From positions 80,634 to 144,633 of the forward strand of contig NZ_JPOC01000051.1 in assembly GCF_000738775.1 (NCBI RefSeq): a stretch of DNA of 64,000 nucleotides, in the 5' to 3' direction. The position numbers and the translations under genes were made by a program. Positions 49,113 through 58,059 of this stretch are shown piece by piece. Every line of letters starts with the position of its first letter. Within the stretch, counting starts at the first letter, position 1. The stretch comes from Prescottella defluvii. Lineage in GTDB: Bacteria; Actinomycetota; Actinomycetes; Mycobacteriales; Mycobacteriaceae. The notes under the pieces are model-generated. The model saw nothing but the letters and a program-made list of their open reading frames with translations, was not told the DNA's origin and searched no databases.

Positions 49113-50465
49113 CTACGACTGGACGATCCCCCGCACCGATGCGGGCAGGTCCCGCTTGCGCCGGTACGGCCCCACCACCGCGGCCGCGAACGGACGTTGC
49201 AGCAGGACCCGGGCGACGTCGCGCACCTCGTCGGTGGTGACCTCGTCGATGCGGGCGAGTGTCTCGGACACCGACTGGTGGTTGCCGTAGTTGAGTTCGC
49301 TGCGGCCGATCCGAGTCATCCGTGAACCCGAATCCTCCAACCCCAGGACCAGCGAGCCCCGGAGCGAGCCCTTCGCGCGGGCACATTCGGCGTCGGTGAT
49401 GCCCTCGGACGCGACGTTCGCGAGCACCTCACGGATCAGGGTCGCCACCTCACCGAGATTCTCCGGTTGGCAGCCCGCGTACACCGAGAAGGCACCCGTG
49501 TCGGCGAAGGTGTCCACCCCCGAGTACACCGAGTAGGCGAGCCCCCGCTCCTCCCGGATCTCTTGGAACAGACGGGAACTCAGGCCACCGCCGACCGCGG
49601 CGTTGAGCACCGACAGCGGCCAGCGGTGCCCCTCGTGGCGTCCGAACGCACGCACACCCAGAGCCAGGTGGGCCTGCTCGCTGTCACGCTTGGTCAGGCT
49701 CAGCGCGGGTGAGGTACGCAGCCGGATCGCGCCCTCACGCCGGGGCGCGGCCGACGCGGCACGGTCCAGGTGCCCCGTGAAGGCCCGGCGCACCAGTTCC
49801 ACCACATGCGCATGCTCGACGTTGCCGGCAACCGCGACCACCATGCGATCGGGCGTGTAGCGGCGGACGTGGAACGAATGCAGCTGGGTCCGCGTCATCG
49901 ACTCGATGGAGTCGATACTGCCGATCACCGGCCGACCCACCGGGTGGTCGCCGAACAGCGCGGTCAGGAACGCGTCACCGAGGAGATCCTCCGGGTCGTC
50001 GTCGCGCATCGAGATCTCCTCGAGCACCACCTGACGCTCGACGTCGACGTCGGCCGACCGGCACCGTCCGCGCAGCACGACGTCGCTCACCAGGTCCACC
50101 GCGAGCGGCAGGTCGTCGTCGAGGACGTGCGCGTAGAAGCAGGTGTGCTCCTTCGACGTGAACGCGTTGAGTTCACCGCCGACCCCGTCCATCACCTGGG
50201 CGATGTCGAGCGCCGAGCGGGTGGGGGTGGACTTGAACAGCAGGTGCTCGAGGAAGTGCGCGGCCCCTGCGACGGTGGGTTGCTCGTCGCGGGAGCCGAC
50301 GCCGACCCAGACGCCCACGGACGCCGAACGCACACCGGGCACGTGTTCGGTCACCACCCGGAGGCCTCCGGGAAGTTCCGTGCGCTGCACGCCGGTACGG
50401 GGATTCGGATCGAGAGCGGAGCCGGGTCGGGTCTTCAGGGGCTTCGCGCGAAGGGATTGAGCCAT
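49113..50465 (-). CDS. pepR: M16-family zinc peptidase (PepR-like)
   Basis: The 450 residues have the inverted zinc motif HFLEH (70-74), with the third ligand Glu about 76 residues further (VLEEISMRDDDPEDLL), and the second M16 domain with RGLAYSVYSGVDTFADTG. It resembles the processing-peptidase family and matches the PepR gene (Rv2782c) downstream of pnp. The start ATG at 50465 follows a 157-bp gap with two hairpins, so it may be made both with and without pnp. Confidence 0.93.
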   Translation of the reverse strand: MAQSLRAKPLKTRPGSALDPNPRTGVQRTELPGGLRVVTEHVPGVRSASVGVWVGVGSRDEQPTVAGAAHFLEHLLFKSTPTRSALDIAQVMDGVGGELNAFTSKEHTCFYAHVLDDDLPLAVDLVSDVVLRGRCRSADVDVERQVVLEEISMRDDDPEDLLGDAFLTALFGDHPVGRPVIGSIDSIESMTRTQLHSFHVRRYTPDRMVVAVAGNVEHAHVVELVRRAFTGHLDRAASAAPRREGAIRLRTSPALSLTKRDSEQAHLALGVRAFGRHEGHRWPLSVLNAAVGGGLSSRLFQEIREERGLAYSVYSGVDTFADTGAFSVYAGCQPENLGEVATLIREVLANVASEGITDAECARAKGSLRGSLVLGLEDSGSRMTRIGRSELNYGNHQSVSETLARIDEVTTDEVRDVARVLLQRPFAAAVVGPYRRKRDLPASVRGIVQS

Positions 50466-50492
50466 GTGGCGGTTCGTGTTTCCTTAAGTCCG

Positions 50493-50539
50493 GACGATGT
50501 CGCCGGAGCCTCCGAAACTCGGAGGGTGCGGCGATCGTC
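50493..50539 (-). other. imperfect hairpin in the M16 peptidase leader
   Basis: Three nested pairings: 50493-50498 with 50534-50539, 50501-50505 with 50529-50533, and 50509-50515 with 50519-50525. The structure starts 28 nt upstream of the peptidase ATG. It may influence message stability or be a second terminator. Confidence 0.5.
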
Positions 50540-50566
50540 GATCCACGATACACCCGGGGTAGAGGT

Positions 50567-50599
50567 CCGGCCCCGCACGGACGAACCGTGCGGGGCCGG
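50567..50599 (-). terminator. pnp terminator hairpin
   Basis: A perfect 14-bp GC-rich stem (50567-50580 with 50586-50599) and ACGAA loop, 24 nt past the pnp stop codon. Confidence 0.88.
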
Positions 50600-50622
50600 G
50601 CCCGGTCAACTGCTGTGGCCGA

Positions 50623-52881
50623 CTACTCGGCTGCGGCGTCACCCTCGGCGGGAGCGGCGGAGCCCTCCGCAGCATCCTCCACGGGAATCAGCGAGATCTT
50701 GCCGCGATTGTCGATGTCGGCGATCTCGACGCGGAGCTTGGAGCCCACGTTGACGACGTCCTCGACCTTGGCGATCCGCTTGCCGTTGCCCAGCTTCGAG
50801 ATGTGCACCAGTCCGTCGCGGCCCGGGAGCAGCGAGACGAACGCACCGAAGGCGGTGGTCTTGACGACCGTGCCGAGGAAGCGCTCGCCCACCTTGGGCA
50901 GCTGCGGGTTGGCGATGGCGTTGATCTTGTCGATCGCGGCCTGCGCGGACGGGCCGTCCGCGGCACCGACGTACACCGTGCCGTCATCCTCGATGGAGAT
51001 GTTGGCGCCGGTCTCCTCGGTGATCGAGTTGATCATCTTGCCCTTGGGGCCGATGACCTCGCCGATCTTGTCCACGGGCACCTTGATGGTGGTGATCCGC
51101 GGCGCGAACGGGCTCATCTCGTCCGGAGCGTCGATGGCCTCGGCCATGACCTCGAGGATCGTGGTGCGGGCATCGTGCGCCTGCGACAGCGCGCCGGCCA
51201 GCACCTTCGAGGGGATGCCGTCGAGCTTCGTGTCCAGCTGCAGCGCCGTGACGAAGTTCTTGGTGCCCGCGACCTTGAAGTCCATGTCGCCGAAGGCATC
51301 CTCGGCGCCGAGGATGTCGGTGAGCGCAACGTAGCGGGTCTCGCCGTCGACCTCGTCGGAGACCAGGCCCATCGCGATGCCGGCGACGGGAGCCTTCAGC
51401 GGCACACCGGCGTTCAGCAGCGACAGGGTCGAGGCACAGACCGAGCCCATCGAGGTGGAGCCGTTGGAGCTGAGCGCCTCCGAGACCTGACGGATGGCGT
51501 ACGGGAACTCTTCCTGGCTCGGCAGCACCGGCATCAGCGCGCGCTCGGCGAGAGCGCCGTGGCCGATCTCGCGACGCTTCGGCGAACCGACGCGGCCCGT
51601 CTCACCGGTGGAGTACGGCGGGAAGTTGTAGTGGTGCATGTAGCGCTTGCTGGTCTCGGGGCCCAGCGAGTCGATCTGCTGCGCCATCTTGACCATGTCG
51701 AGGGTGGTGACGCCCATGATCTGGGTCTCGCCACGCTCGAACAGTGCCGAACCGTGTGCACGCGGGATCACGGCGACCTCGGCGGACAGCGACCGGATGT
51801 CGGTGGTGCCGCGACCGTCGATACGGAACTGGTCGCGCAGGATGCGCTGGCGCACAAGCTTCTTCGTCAGCGAGCGGAACGCTGCGCCGATCTCCTTCTC
51901 GCGGCCCTCGAACTGCGGCGCGACCTGCTCGAGCACGGCGACCTTGACCTCGTCGGTCTTGTCGTCGCGCTCCTGCTTGCCGGCGATGGACAGTGCAGCC
52001 GTGAGGTTCTCGGTGGCAGCAGCCTCGACCGCGGCGTACACGTCGTCCTGGTAGGGCGGGAACAGCGGGTAGTCGCCGGTCGGCTTCGCAGCCTTCTCGG
52101 CGAGCGCCTGCTGCGCGGCGCACAGGCTGGCGATGAACGGCTTGGCAGCCTCGAGGCCCTCGGCCACGATCGCCTCGGTGGGCGCCTGCGCGCCACCGTC
52201 GATCAGGTCGATGACGTTCTCGGTGGCCTCGGCCTCGACCATCATGATCGCGACGTCACCGGACTCGACGACACGACCGGCGACGACCATGTCGAAGACT
52301 GCGCCGTCGAGCTGCTCGACGGTCGGGAACGCGACCCACTGGCCCTTCTTGTTCTCGTCCGACGTGATGAGCGCGACACGCACGCCACCGACGGGACCGG
52401 AGAACGGCAGACCGGCGATCTGGGTGGACGCGGACGCGGCGTTGATCGCGACGACGTCGTACAGGTCGGCCGGGTTGAGGCTCAGGACCGTCACGACGAC
52501 CTGGATCTCGTTGCGCAGACCGTCGACGAACGACGGGCGCAGCGGCCGGTCGATCAGACGGCAGGTGAGAATCGCGTCGGTGGAGGGACGGCCCTCACGA
52601 CGGAAGAACGAGCCGGGGATGCGGCCGGCGGCGTACATGCGCTCCTCGACGTCCACCGTCAGGGGGAAGAAGTCGAAGTGCTCCTTGGGCTGCTTGCTGG
52701 CCGTGGTGGCCGACAGCAGCATGGTCTCGTCGTCGAGGTAGGCGACGACGGAGCCGGCGGCCTGCTGTGCGAGGCGCCCGGTCTCGAAACGGATGGTGCG
52801 GGTGCCGTAGCTCCCGTTGTCGATGACGGCGGTCGACTCGAACACGCCCTCTTCGACCTCTACTGCGGTGTTGTCTGTCAT
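50623..52881 (-). CDS. pnp: polyribonucleotide nucleotidyltransferase
   Basis: PNPase degrades RNA from the 3' end with phosphate and can add tails. The ATG at 52881 gives 752 residues. There are two RNase PH domains (first, [23 protein letters not shown]; second, [30 protein letters not shown]), a KH domain ([20 protein letters not shown]) and an S1 domain ([23 protein letters not shown]), then an acidic tail. It lies downstream of rpsO across a gap with a long hairpin, as in other bacteria where the pair is co-transcribed. Confidence 0.97.
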   Translation of the reverse strand: MTDNTAVEVEEGVFESTAVIDNGSYGTRTIRFETGRLAQQAAGSVVAYLDDETMLLSATTASKQPKEHFDFFPLTVDVEERMYAAGRIPGSFFRREGRPSTDAILTCRLIDRPLRPSFVDGLRNEIQVVVTVLSLNPADLYDVVAINAASASTQIAGLPFSGPVGGVRVALITSDENKKGQWVAFPTVEQLDGAVFDMVVAGRVVESGDVAIMMVEAEATENVIDLIDGGAQAPTEAIVAEGLEAAKPFIASLCAAQQALAEKAAKPTGDYPLFPPYQDDVYAAVEAAATENLTAALSIAGKQERDDKTDEVKVAVLEQVAPQFEGREKEIGAAFRSLTKKLVRQRILRDQFRIDGRGTTDIRSLSAEVAVIPRAHGSALFERGETQIMGVTTLDMVKMAQQIDSLGPETSKRYMHHYNFPPYSTGETGRVGSPKRREIGHGALAERALMPVLPSQEEFPYAIRQVSEALSSNGSTSMGSVCASTLSLLNAGVPLKAPVAGIAMGLVSDEVDGETRYVALTDILGAEDAFGDMDFKVAGTKNFVTALQLDTKLDGIPSKVLAGALSQAHDARTTILEVMAEAIDAPDEMSPFAPRITTIKVPVDKIGEVIGPKGKMINSITEETGANISIEDDGTVYVGAADGPSAQAAIDKINAIANPQLPKVGERFLGTVVKTTAFGAFVSLLPGRDGLVHISKLGNGKRIAKVEDVVNVGSKLRVEIADIDNRGKISLIPVEDAAEGSAAPAEGDAAAE

Positions 52882-53071
52882 TGCTTCTCTTCTCTTCCCT
52901 CTCGTCTTTTGCCGTATCCGCGTGGGCGCCACGATCCTCCTGATCGCGGCTGCCCTTCCTCAGGACGCGGAGGCGGCCGTCGATCGAAGCCTGCCGGATA
53001 TCTCGATCCGGAGGGCCACTACCGAAGGCCGTCGCCACTGCTGCAGGTGCGGACGGCGGGGGTGTTGCAAA

Positions 53072-53133
53072 CACCGATAGCCAACGAGGCTCAGTCTAAG
53101 CAGTAACTCAGCAAGCCTCGCTGGCTATCGGTG
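53072..53133 (-). terminator. rpsO-pnp intergenic hairpin
   Basis: On the minus-strand RNA, 53114-53133 and 53072-53091 form a 20-bp stem with a single G-U pair and a 22-nt loop, about 33 nt after the rpsO stop. It resembles the RNase III-cleaved hairpins between rpsO and pnp elsewhere and could be an attenuator. No strong T-tract follows. Confidence 0.75.
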
Positions 53134-53165
53134 AGGTCGGCGAACCAACTCGCCGGGTGACCGTC

Positions 53166-53435
53166 TTATCGGCGCAGGCCGAGACGCTCGATGAGCGAAC
53201 GGTAGCGAGCGATGTCGACCTTCTGGACGTACTTCAGCAGACGACGACGGCGTCCGACCAGCAGCAGCAGGCCGCGGCGGGAGTGGTGGTCGTGCTTGTG
53301 CATCTTCAGGTGCTCGGTGAGATCGACGATGCGCTTGGTGAGCATGGCCACCTGCGCCTCCGGCGAACCGGTGTCGGTCTCGTGCAGTCCGTACTCGCCG
53401 AGGATCTGCTTCTTCTGCTCGGTGGTCAATGCCAC
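53166..53435 (-). CDS. rpsO: 30S ribosomal protein S15
   Basis: The 89-residue product has the normal length, starting at GTG 53435 ([20 protein letters not shown]) with AGGAGTG 8 nt upstream. S15 binds 16S rRNA early in 30S assembly. The signature [20 protein letters not shown] is complete. rpsO heads the rpsO-pnp unit. Confidence 0.97.
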   Translation of the reverse strand: MALTTEQKKQILGEYGLHETDTGSPEAQVAMLTKRIVDLTEHLKMHKHDHHSRRGLLLLVGRRRRLLKYVQKVDIARYRSLIERLGLRR

Positions 53436-53569
53436 TTGGTGCACTCCTGTAACTGACGTCCGCGTGAAAGGAAATCGAGGATTCCGGCTTGCACCGGACC
53501 CCGACGGGCGCGGCCGCCGCGAACCGCAGCACACACCAGCGGAAAATCATACCAGGCACGACACCGCGG

Positions 53570-54541
53570 TCAGCGCTCGGCGGCCTCGGTCAGGATCTTG
53601 CGGGCCTTGTCGGCGTCGCGGCCCATCTCCTCGATCAGCGCGTCCACCGAGTCGAACTTCTCCATGCCACGCACCCGCTCGACGAAGTCGACCGCGACGT
53701 GCTGGCCGTACAGGTCGGCCTCCCGGTCCAGGACGAACGCCTCGACGGTGCGGGTACGGCCGGAGAACGTCGGGTTGGTGCCCACCGAGACGGCCGCCTG
53801 GTAGCGCTGCCCCGGCTCCACGGTGCCCTCGACCGGCCCGGGTCCCAGGACGGTGAACCACGCCGCGTACACCCCGTCCGCGGGGATCGCCGAGTACATC
53901 GGCGGCGCGATGTTCGCGGTCGGGAAGCCGAGACCGCGGCCCCGGCCGTCACCGTGCACGACGACGCCCTCGACGCGGTGCGGCCGTCCGAGCGCCTCGG
54001 CCGCCGCCGCGACGTCGCCGGCGTCCACGCACGAACGGATGTAGGTCGACGAGAAGGTCACGGCGTGTTCGGCGAGCAGCTTCACCCCGTCGACGGCGAA
54101 TCCGAACCGCGCGCCCGTCTCACGGAGCAGGTCGACGTTGCCGGCCGCCTTGCGCCCGAAGGTGAAGTTGTCGCCGACGACGACCTCCGCGACATGGAGG
54201 CGCTCGACGAGGATCTCGTGGACGTAACGCTCCGGCGAGAGTTTCATGAACTCGGTCGTGAAGGGCATGACGCAGAAGACGTCGATCCCCAACTCCTCGG
54301 CCAGTTCGGCCCGCCGCGGCAGCGTCGTCAGCTGCGCGGGATGACTACCGGGGCGCACGACCTCCGCCGGATGCGGATCGAATGTCATGAGGACACTGGG
54401 GATTCCGCGCTCACGAGCCGCGTCGACCGCACGGGATATCAGTTGGGCATGCCCACGGTGCACACCGTCGAAAACGCCGATCGTCAGGACGCAACGCCCC
54501 CAGTCCGCCGGCACATCGTCCAGACCTCGCCATCTCTGCAC
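53570..54541 (-). CDS. ribF: bifunctional riboflavin kinase/FAD synthetase
   Basis: RibF phosphorylates riboflavin to FMN and adenylates it to FAD. The 323 residues start at GTG 54541 (QRWRGLDDVPADWGRC...), the homologous start in mycobacteria. Adenylyltransferase motifs are GVFDGVHRGH and SSTYIR; riboflavin kinase motifs are GFPTANI and the FVLD/DFVE region near the C-terminus. It diverges from mntR. Confidence 0.96.
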   Translation of the reverse strand: MQRWRGLDDVPADWGRCVLTIGVFDGVHRGHAQLISRAVDAARERGIPSVLMTFDPHPAEVVRPGSHPAQLTTLPRRAELAEELGIDVFCVMPFTTEFMKLSPERYVHEILVERLHVAEVVVGDNFTFGRKAAGNVDLLRETGARFGFAVDGVKLLAEHAVTFSSTYIRSCVDAGDVAAAAEALGRPHRVEGVVVHGDGRGRGLGFPTANIAPPMYSAIPADGVYAAWFTVLGPGPVEGTVEPGQRYQAAVSVGTNPTFSGRTRTVEAFVLDREADLYGQHVAVDFVERVRGMEKFDSVDALIEEMGRDADKARKILTEAAER

Positions 54542-54715
54542 AGGTGGCAGCCTACGGCCACGGCCGACGCCGGTCACGTTCGGACCGACTCTCCGGCACG
54601 AATCCGCTGATCATGTCGAAACGATCGAGGATCCGCTCGGCGACTGCGGGTCCGGCGCGGTGGGGCGCCGCGGGGCCCGACCGGCTGTTGATGTGTGTCC
54701 CGGGTGACTGTTGCC

Positions 54716-54721
54716 TAAGCT
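54716..54721 (+). promoter_or_regulatory. -10 element for leaderless mntR transcript
   Basis: TAAGCT ends 7 nt before the GTG at 54729, the spacing expected when transcription begins at the start codon. Confidence 0.5.
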
Positions 54722-54728
54722 CGTAGCC

Positions 54729-55439
54729 GTGGCCACGCAGAAGTCAGACGTATCCCCTCCGAGCGAGGCTCCCCACCCGGAGACCTTGTCGTCGGTGGCA
54801 CAGGACTACCTCAAAGTGATCTGGACGGTCCAGGAATGGTCACGCGAGCGGGTGTCGACCAAACTGCTGGCCGAGCGGATCGGCGTCTCCGCGTCCACCG
54901 TGTCGGAGGCCATCCGCAAGCTGTCCGACCAGGGTCTGGTCGACCACGCCCGGTACGGGTCCATCGCACTCACCGACGCCGGCCGGTCCGCCGCCGTGTC
55001 GATGGTGCGCCGACATCGGCTGATCGAGACCTACCTCGTCAACGAACTCGGCTACGGCTGGGACGAGGTGCACGACGAGGCGGAGGTCCTCGAGCACGCC
55101 GTCTCGGACCGGATGATCGACCGCATGGACGCCAAGCTCGGGTTCCCCGAACGCGACCCGCACGGCGATCCCATCCCCGCCGCCGACGGCACGGTGCCCA
55201 CCCCACCGGCCCGCCAGCTCAGCGACTTCCAGGACGGCGATTCCGGGCGCGTCGCCCGCATCTCCGACGCCGATCCGGCGATGCTGCGCTATTTCGACAC
55301 CGTCGGGATCGCGCTCGACACCGAGATCGCCGTCGTCGAGCGCCGCGACTTCGCCGGCACCATGTCGATCCGACTCGACGCTCGAGCGGACACCGTCGAC
55401 CTCGGCGACCCTGCCGCACAGGCCATCTGGCTGGTCTAG
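54729..55439 (+). CDS. mntR: DtxR-family metal-dependent regulator, probable MntR
   Basis: The 236-residue protein has a winged helix-turn-helix (about 35-75: TKLLAERIGVSASTVSEAIRKL), a dimerisation/metal-binding helical domain with HRLIETYLVNELGY, DEVHDEAEVLEHAVSD, and a C-terminal SH3-like FeoA domain. It matches Rv2788 (SirR/MntR), the manganese-sensing repressor of mycobacteria. I chose GTG 54729; an in-frame TTG at 54711 is upstream of the -10 element. Manganese as the ligand is inferred from homology. Confidence 0.9.
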   Translation: MATQKSDVSPPSEAPHPETLSSVAQDYLKVIWTVQEWSRERVSTKLLAERIGVSASTVSEAIRKLSDQGLVDHARYGSIALTDAGRSAAVSMVRRHRLIETYLVNELGYGWDEVHDEAEVLEHAVSDRMIDRMDAKLGFPERDPHGDPIPAADGTVPTPPARQLSDFQDGDSGRVARISDADPAMLRYFDTVGIALDTEIAVVERRDFAGTMSIRLDARADTVDLGDPAAQAIWLV

Positions 55440-55479
55440 GCGCGGGCCCGGGGTTCGGCATCGCTCCCGGTGTGCGCCG

Positions 55480-56406
55480 CTACTGGAGCGTCGCCGGGCG
55501 CACGACCATCACCGAGCTGGCCCGCTTGCCGCGTTCCTGCAGCAGCGCGATGGTGTGCCCGTTCGGATCGATCGCCGCATACACGCCCTTCATCCCGATC
55601 GGCTCGAGCCATCGGCCCTGGCTGATCGATTCGGCCTCCTCGGCACTGATCTGCCGGTGCGGGAACGCCGTCTGCGCGGCTTGATCGATGTCGAGGCTGA
55701 CGGCGGGATCGTCCGCGAGCTGCTCGAGGGTGCGCGCGTGGTCGAGCGTGAACGGCCCGACGCTGGTGCGCCGCAGCGCCGTCAGATGGCCGCCGACGCC
55801 CAGCGCCGCACCCAGATCCCGGGCGAGTGCGCGAATGTAGGTTCCGGACGAACAGTCGACGTCCACGTCGAGGTCCACGAAGGAACCCGCGCCACCGGCC
55901 ACGTCCCGCCGCGCCAGGATCTCGAACTTCGAGACCGTCACGGGCCGGGCCGCGAGGGTGACATCCTCACCGGCGCGGACGAGCGCGTGGGCGCGCTGCC
56001 CGTCGACCTTGATGGCGCTCACACTCGCGGGCACCTGCTGGATGTCGCCGGTGAGCTTCGCGACCTCGGCCGCGACCTGATCGTCGGTGACGGCGGATGC
56101 GTCGGCCGTCGAAAGAACCTCGCCCTCCGCGTCGTCGGTGGTCGTGGCCTGACCCAGCCGGATCGTGGCGCGGTACGACTTGGTGGTCAGGGCCAGCAGA
56201 CCGAGCAGCTTGGTGGCGCGCTCCACACCGAGGATCAGCACGCCCGTCGCCATAGGGTCGAGGGTTCCGGCGTGGCCCACCTTCCGGGTGTTGAGCAGCT
56301 TCCGGCACCGGGAGACCACGTCGTGGCTGGTCATCCCCGCATCCTTGTCGACGATCAGCAGGCCGGCGCCGACGAGGCCGGAGGACGGTTTTTGAGACTT
56401 GGACAC
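55480..56406 (-). CDS. truB: tRNA pseudouridine(55) synthase
   Basis: TruB makes the universal pseudouridine in the T-loop of tRNA. The 308 residues include catalytic Asp in GHAGTLDPMATG, KSYRATIRLG, and a C-terminal PUA-like domain. It belongs to the truB-pptT-pptH-dinF-DHH-rbfA series that continues up the minus strand to infB. Confidence 0.96.
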   Translation of the reverse strand: MSKSQKPSSGLVGAGLLIVDKDAGMTSHDVVSRCRKLLNTRKVGHAGTLDPMATGVLILGVERATKLLGLLALTTKSYRATIRLGQATTTDDAEGEVLSTADASAVTDDQVAAEVAKLTGDIQQVPASVSAIKVDGQRAHALVRAGEDVTLAARPVTVSKFEILARRDVAGGAGSFVDLDVDVDCSSGTYIRALARDLGAALGVGGHLTALRRTSVGPFTLDHARTLEQLADDPAVSLDIDQAAQTAFPHRQISAEEAESISQGRWLEPIGMKGVYAAIDPNGHTIALLQERGKRASSVMVVRPATLQ

Positions 56407-56455
56407 GTGGTCCGATTCTGCCAGTCGCCGGCCGGATCACCGACTCGGCTCCTCG

Positions 56456-57118
56456 TCAGCTCACCGTGATGGTCGTGACGATCAGCCCGTCGGAGACCAG
56501 CCAGCGGCCGTCGAAGCTCGTCAGCGGGGCCGATCCGTCGGAGGTACCGCCGGGCACCAGCAGCCTCGAGTGGAACGAACCGGTGGTGCCGTCGCCGCTC
56601 TCGGTGAACGTGATGTGCGCGTCCTCGAAACCGAGCCAGCGCCCCGTCAGCGGAAACCAGGCCTTGTAGGTGGTCTCCTTGGCGCAGAACAGCAGGCGGT
56701 CCCAGTGCACCTGCGCCGGTTCGACGGCGGCGAGCCAGTCGCGTTCCTCCGGCAGGCTCACGGCACCGAGGACGCCGTCGGGCAGCGGCCCGTTCGGCTC
56801 GGCGTCGATGCCGACGCTGCGCACCTGCATCGCGTAGCCGAGCACCGCCGCGCGGTACCCGTCGCAGTGCGTCAGGCTTCCCACGACACCTCGCGGCCAC
56901 ACCGGAGAACCCTTGTCGCCCCGCAGGATCGGCGCCGGCTCCAGACCCAGATCCGCCATCGCCAGGCGTGCGCAGTGGCGGGCCCCGATGAATTCGCGGC
57001 GACGCTTCTCGACCGCCTTCGCGATCAGCGACTCCTCCTGCGGGTGCGGCTGCAGCCCTTCGGGGTCGGAGAACAACTCGGCCGAAGCCACACCGGCGGG
57101 CAGAATGCGCTCGATCAA
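56456..57118 (-). CDS. pptT: 4'-phosphopantetheinyl transferase PptT
   Basis: PptT activates acyl- and peptidyl-carrier proteins of mycolate, lipid and siderophore synthesis by transferring phosphopantetheine from CoA. The 220-residue Sfp-type enzyme has GSLTHCDGY, the Mg-binding GIDAEPNG and FCAKETTYKAWF. It corresponds to Rv2794c. The gene in front of it, 14 bp away, encodes the antagonistic hydrolase. Confidence 0.95.
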   Translation of the reverse strand: MIERILPAGVASAELFSDPEGLQPHPQEESLIAKAVEKRRREFIGARHCARLAMADLGLEPAPILRGDKGSPVWPRGVVGSLTHCDGYRAAVLGYAMQVRSVGIDAEPNGPLPDGVLGAVSLPEERDWLAAVEPAQVHWDRLLFCAKETTYKAWFPLTGRWLGFEDAHITFTESGDGTTGSFHSRLLVPGGTSDGSAPLTSFDGRWLVSDGLIVTTITVS

Positions 57119-57131
57119 TCCAACTCCCCTG

Positions 57132-58055
57132 TCAGCGCTGTGCGCGCATGCGTTCGTACTCGGCTTCCTGCTCGGCGGTGATCCGGAAGTGGCCGCCGAA
57201 TTTGTTGAGTGTGCCGGGCGCGTACTCGGGCACCGGCAGGATCTGCCGGAGCAGCTTGTCGGGCAGGCCGCGACGCTGCCATTCGCGCGGGTAGCCGACG
57301 GACACCTCCTCGAACCGCACGCCGTCGTAGTACGTCGTGCGGGGAATGTGGAGGTGGCCGTACACGCAGCACATCGCGTTGTAGCGGGTGTGCCAGTCCG
57401 CGGTCGAGGTGGTGCCGCACCACAGCGCGAACTCCGGATAGTAGAGGACCTCGGTGGGCTGGCGCACCAACGGGAAGTGGTTGATCAGGATCGTCGGAAT
57501 GGACGGATCCAGGGCGTCGAGCCGCGCGCGGGTCTCCGCGAGGCGGGCCCGGCACCACGCGTCCCGAGTCGCGTAGGGCTCCGACGACAGCAGGAACTCG
57601 TCGGTGGCCACCACGTTCTTGTCCCGCGCGATGCGCAGGCCGTCGGCCTTGTCGATCGCCCCGGCCGGCAGAAAGGAGTAGTCGTACAGCAGGAACATCG
57701 GCACGATCGTCGCCGGACCGCCCGCGCCCTCCCAGACCTGGTACGGATCCTCCGGCGTGAGCACACCGATCTCGCGGCACATGTCGACGAGGTAGTCGTA
57801 GCGGGCCTTCCCGTGCATCTGCACCGGGTCCTTCGCCGTCGTCCACAGTTCGTGGTTGCCGGGCACCCAGATCACCTTCGCGAAACGACTCCTCAGCAGC
57901 GTCAACGCCCAGCGGATGTCGTCCGTCTTCTCCGCGACGTCACCCGCGACGATCAGCCAGTCGTCGGGCGAGTCCGGGAAGATCTCCTCGGTGATCGGAC
58001 GATTGCCCCGGTGCCCGACGTGCGTGTCGCTCACCGCCATCAATTTGCCTGCCAC
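57132..58055 (-). CDS. pptH: metallophosphoesterase, phosphopantetheinyl hydrolase PptH
   Basis: The 307-residue calcineurin-type phosphoesterase has SDTHVGH (metal Asp and His), GDVAEK, GNHEL, NHFP and GHLH. Its position next to pptT matches Rv2795c, shown in M. tuberculosis to remove phosphopantetheine from carrier proteins. The two genes form an add/remove pair separated by 14 bp. Assignment is by synteny and family motifs. Confidence 0.9.
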   Translation of the reverse strand: MAGKLMAVSDTHVGHRGNRPITEEIFPDSPDDWLIVAGDVAEKTDDIRWALTLLRSRFAKVIWVPGNHELWTTAKDPVQMHGKARYDYLVDMCREIGVLTPEDPYQVWEGAGGPATIVPMFLLYDYSFLPAGAIDKADGLRIARDKNVVATDEFLLSSEPYATRDAWCRARLAETRARLDALDPSIPTILINHFPLVRQPTEVLYYPEFALWCGTTSTADWHTRYNAMCCVYGHLHIPRTTYYDGVRFEEVSVGYPREWQRRGLPDKLLRQILPVPEYAPGTLNKFGGHFRITAEQEAEYERMRAQR

Positions 58056-58059
58056 ACCA

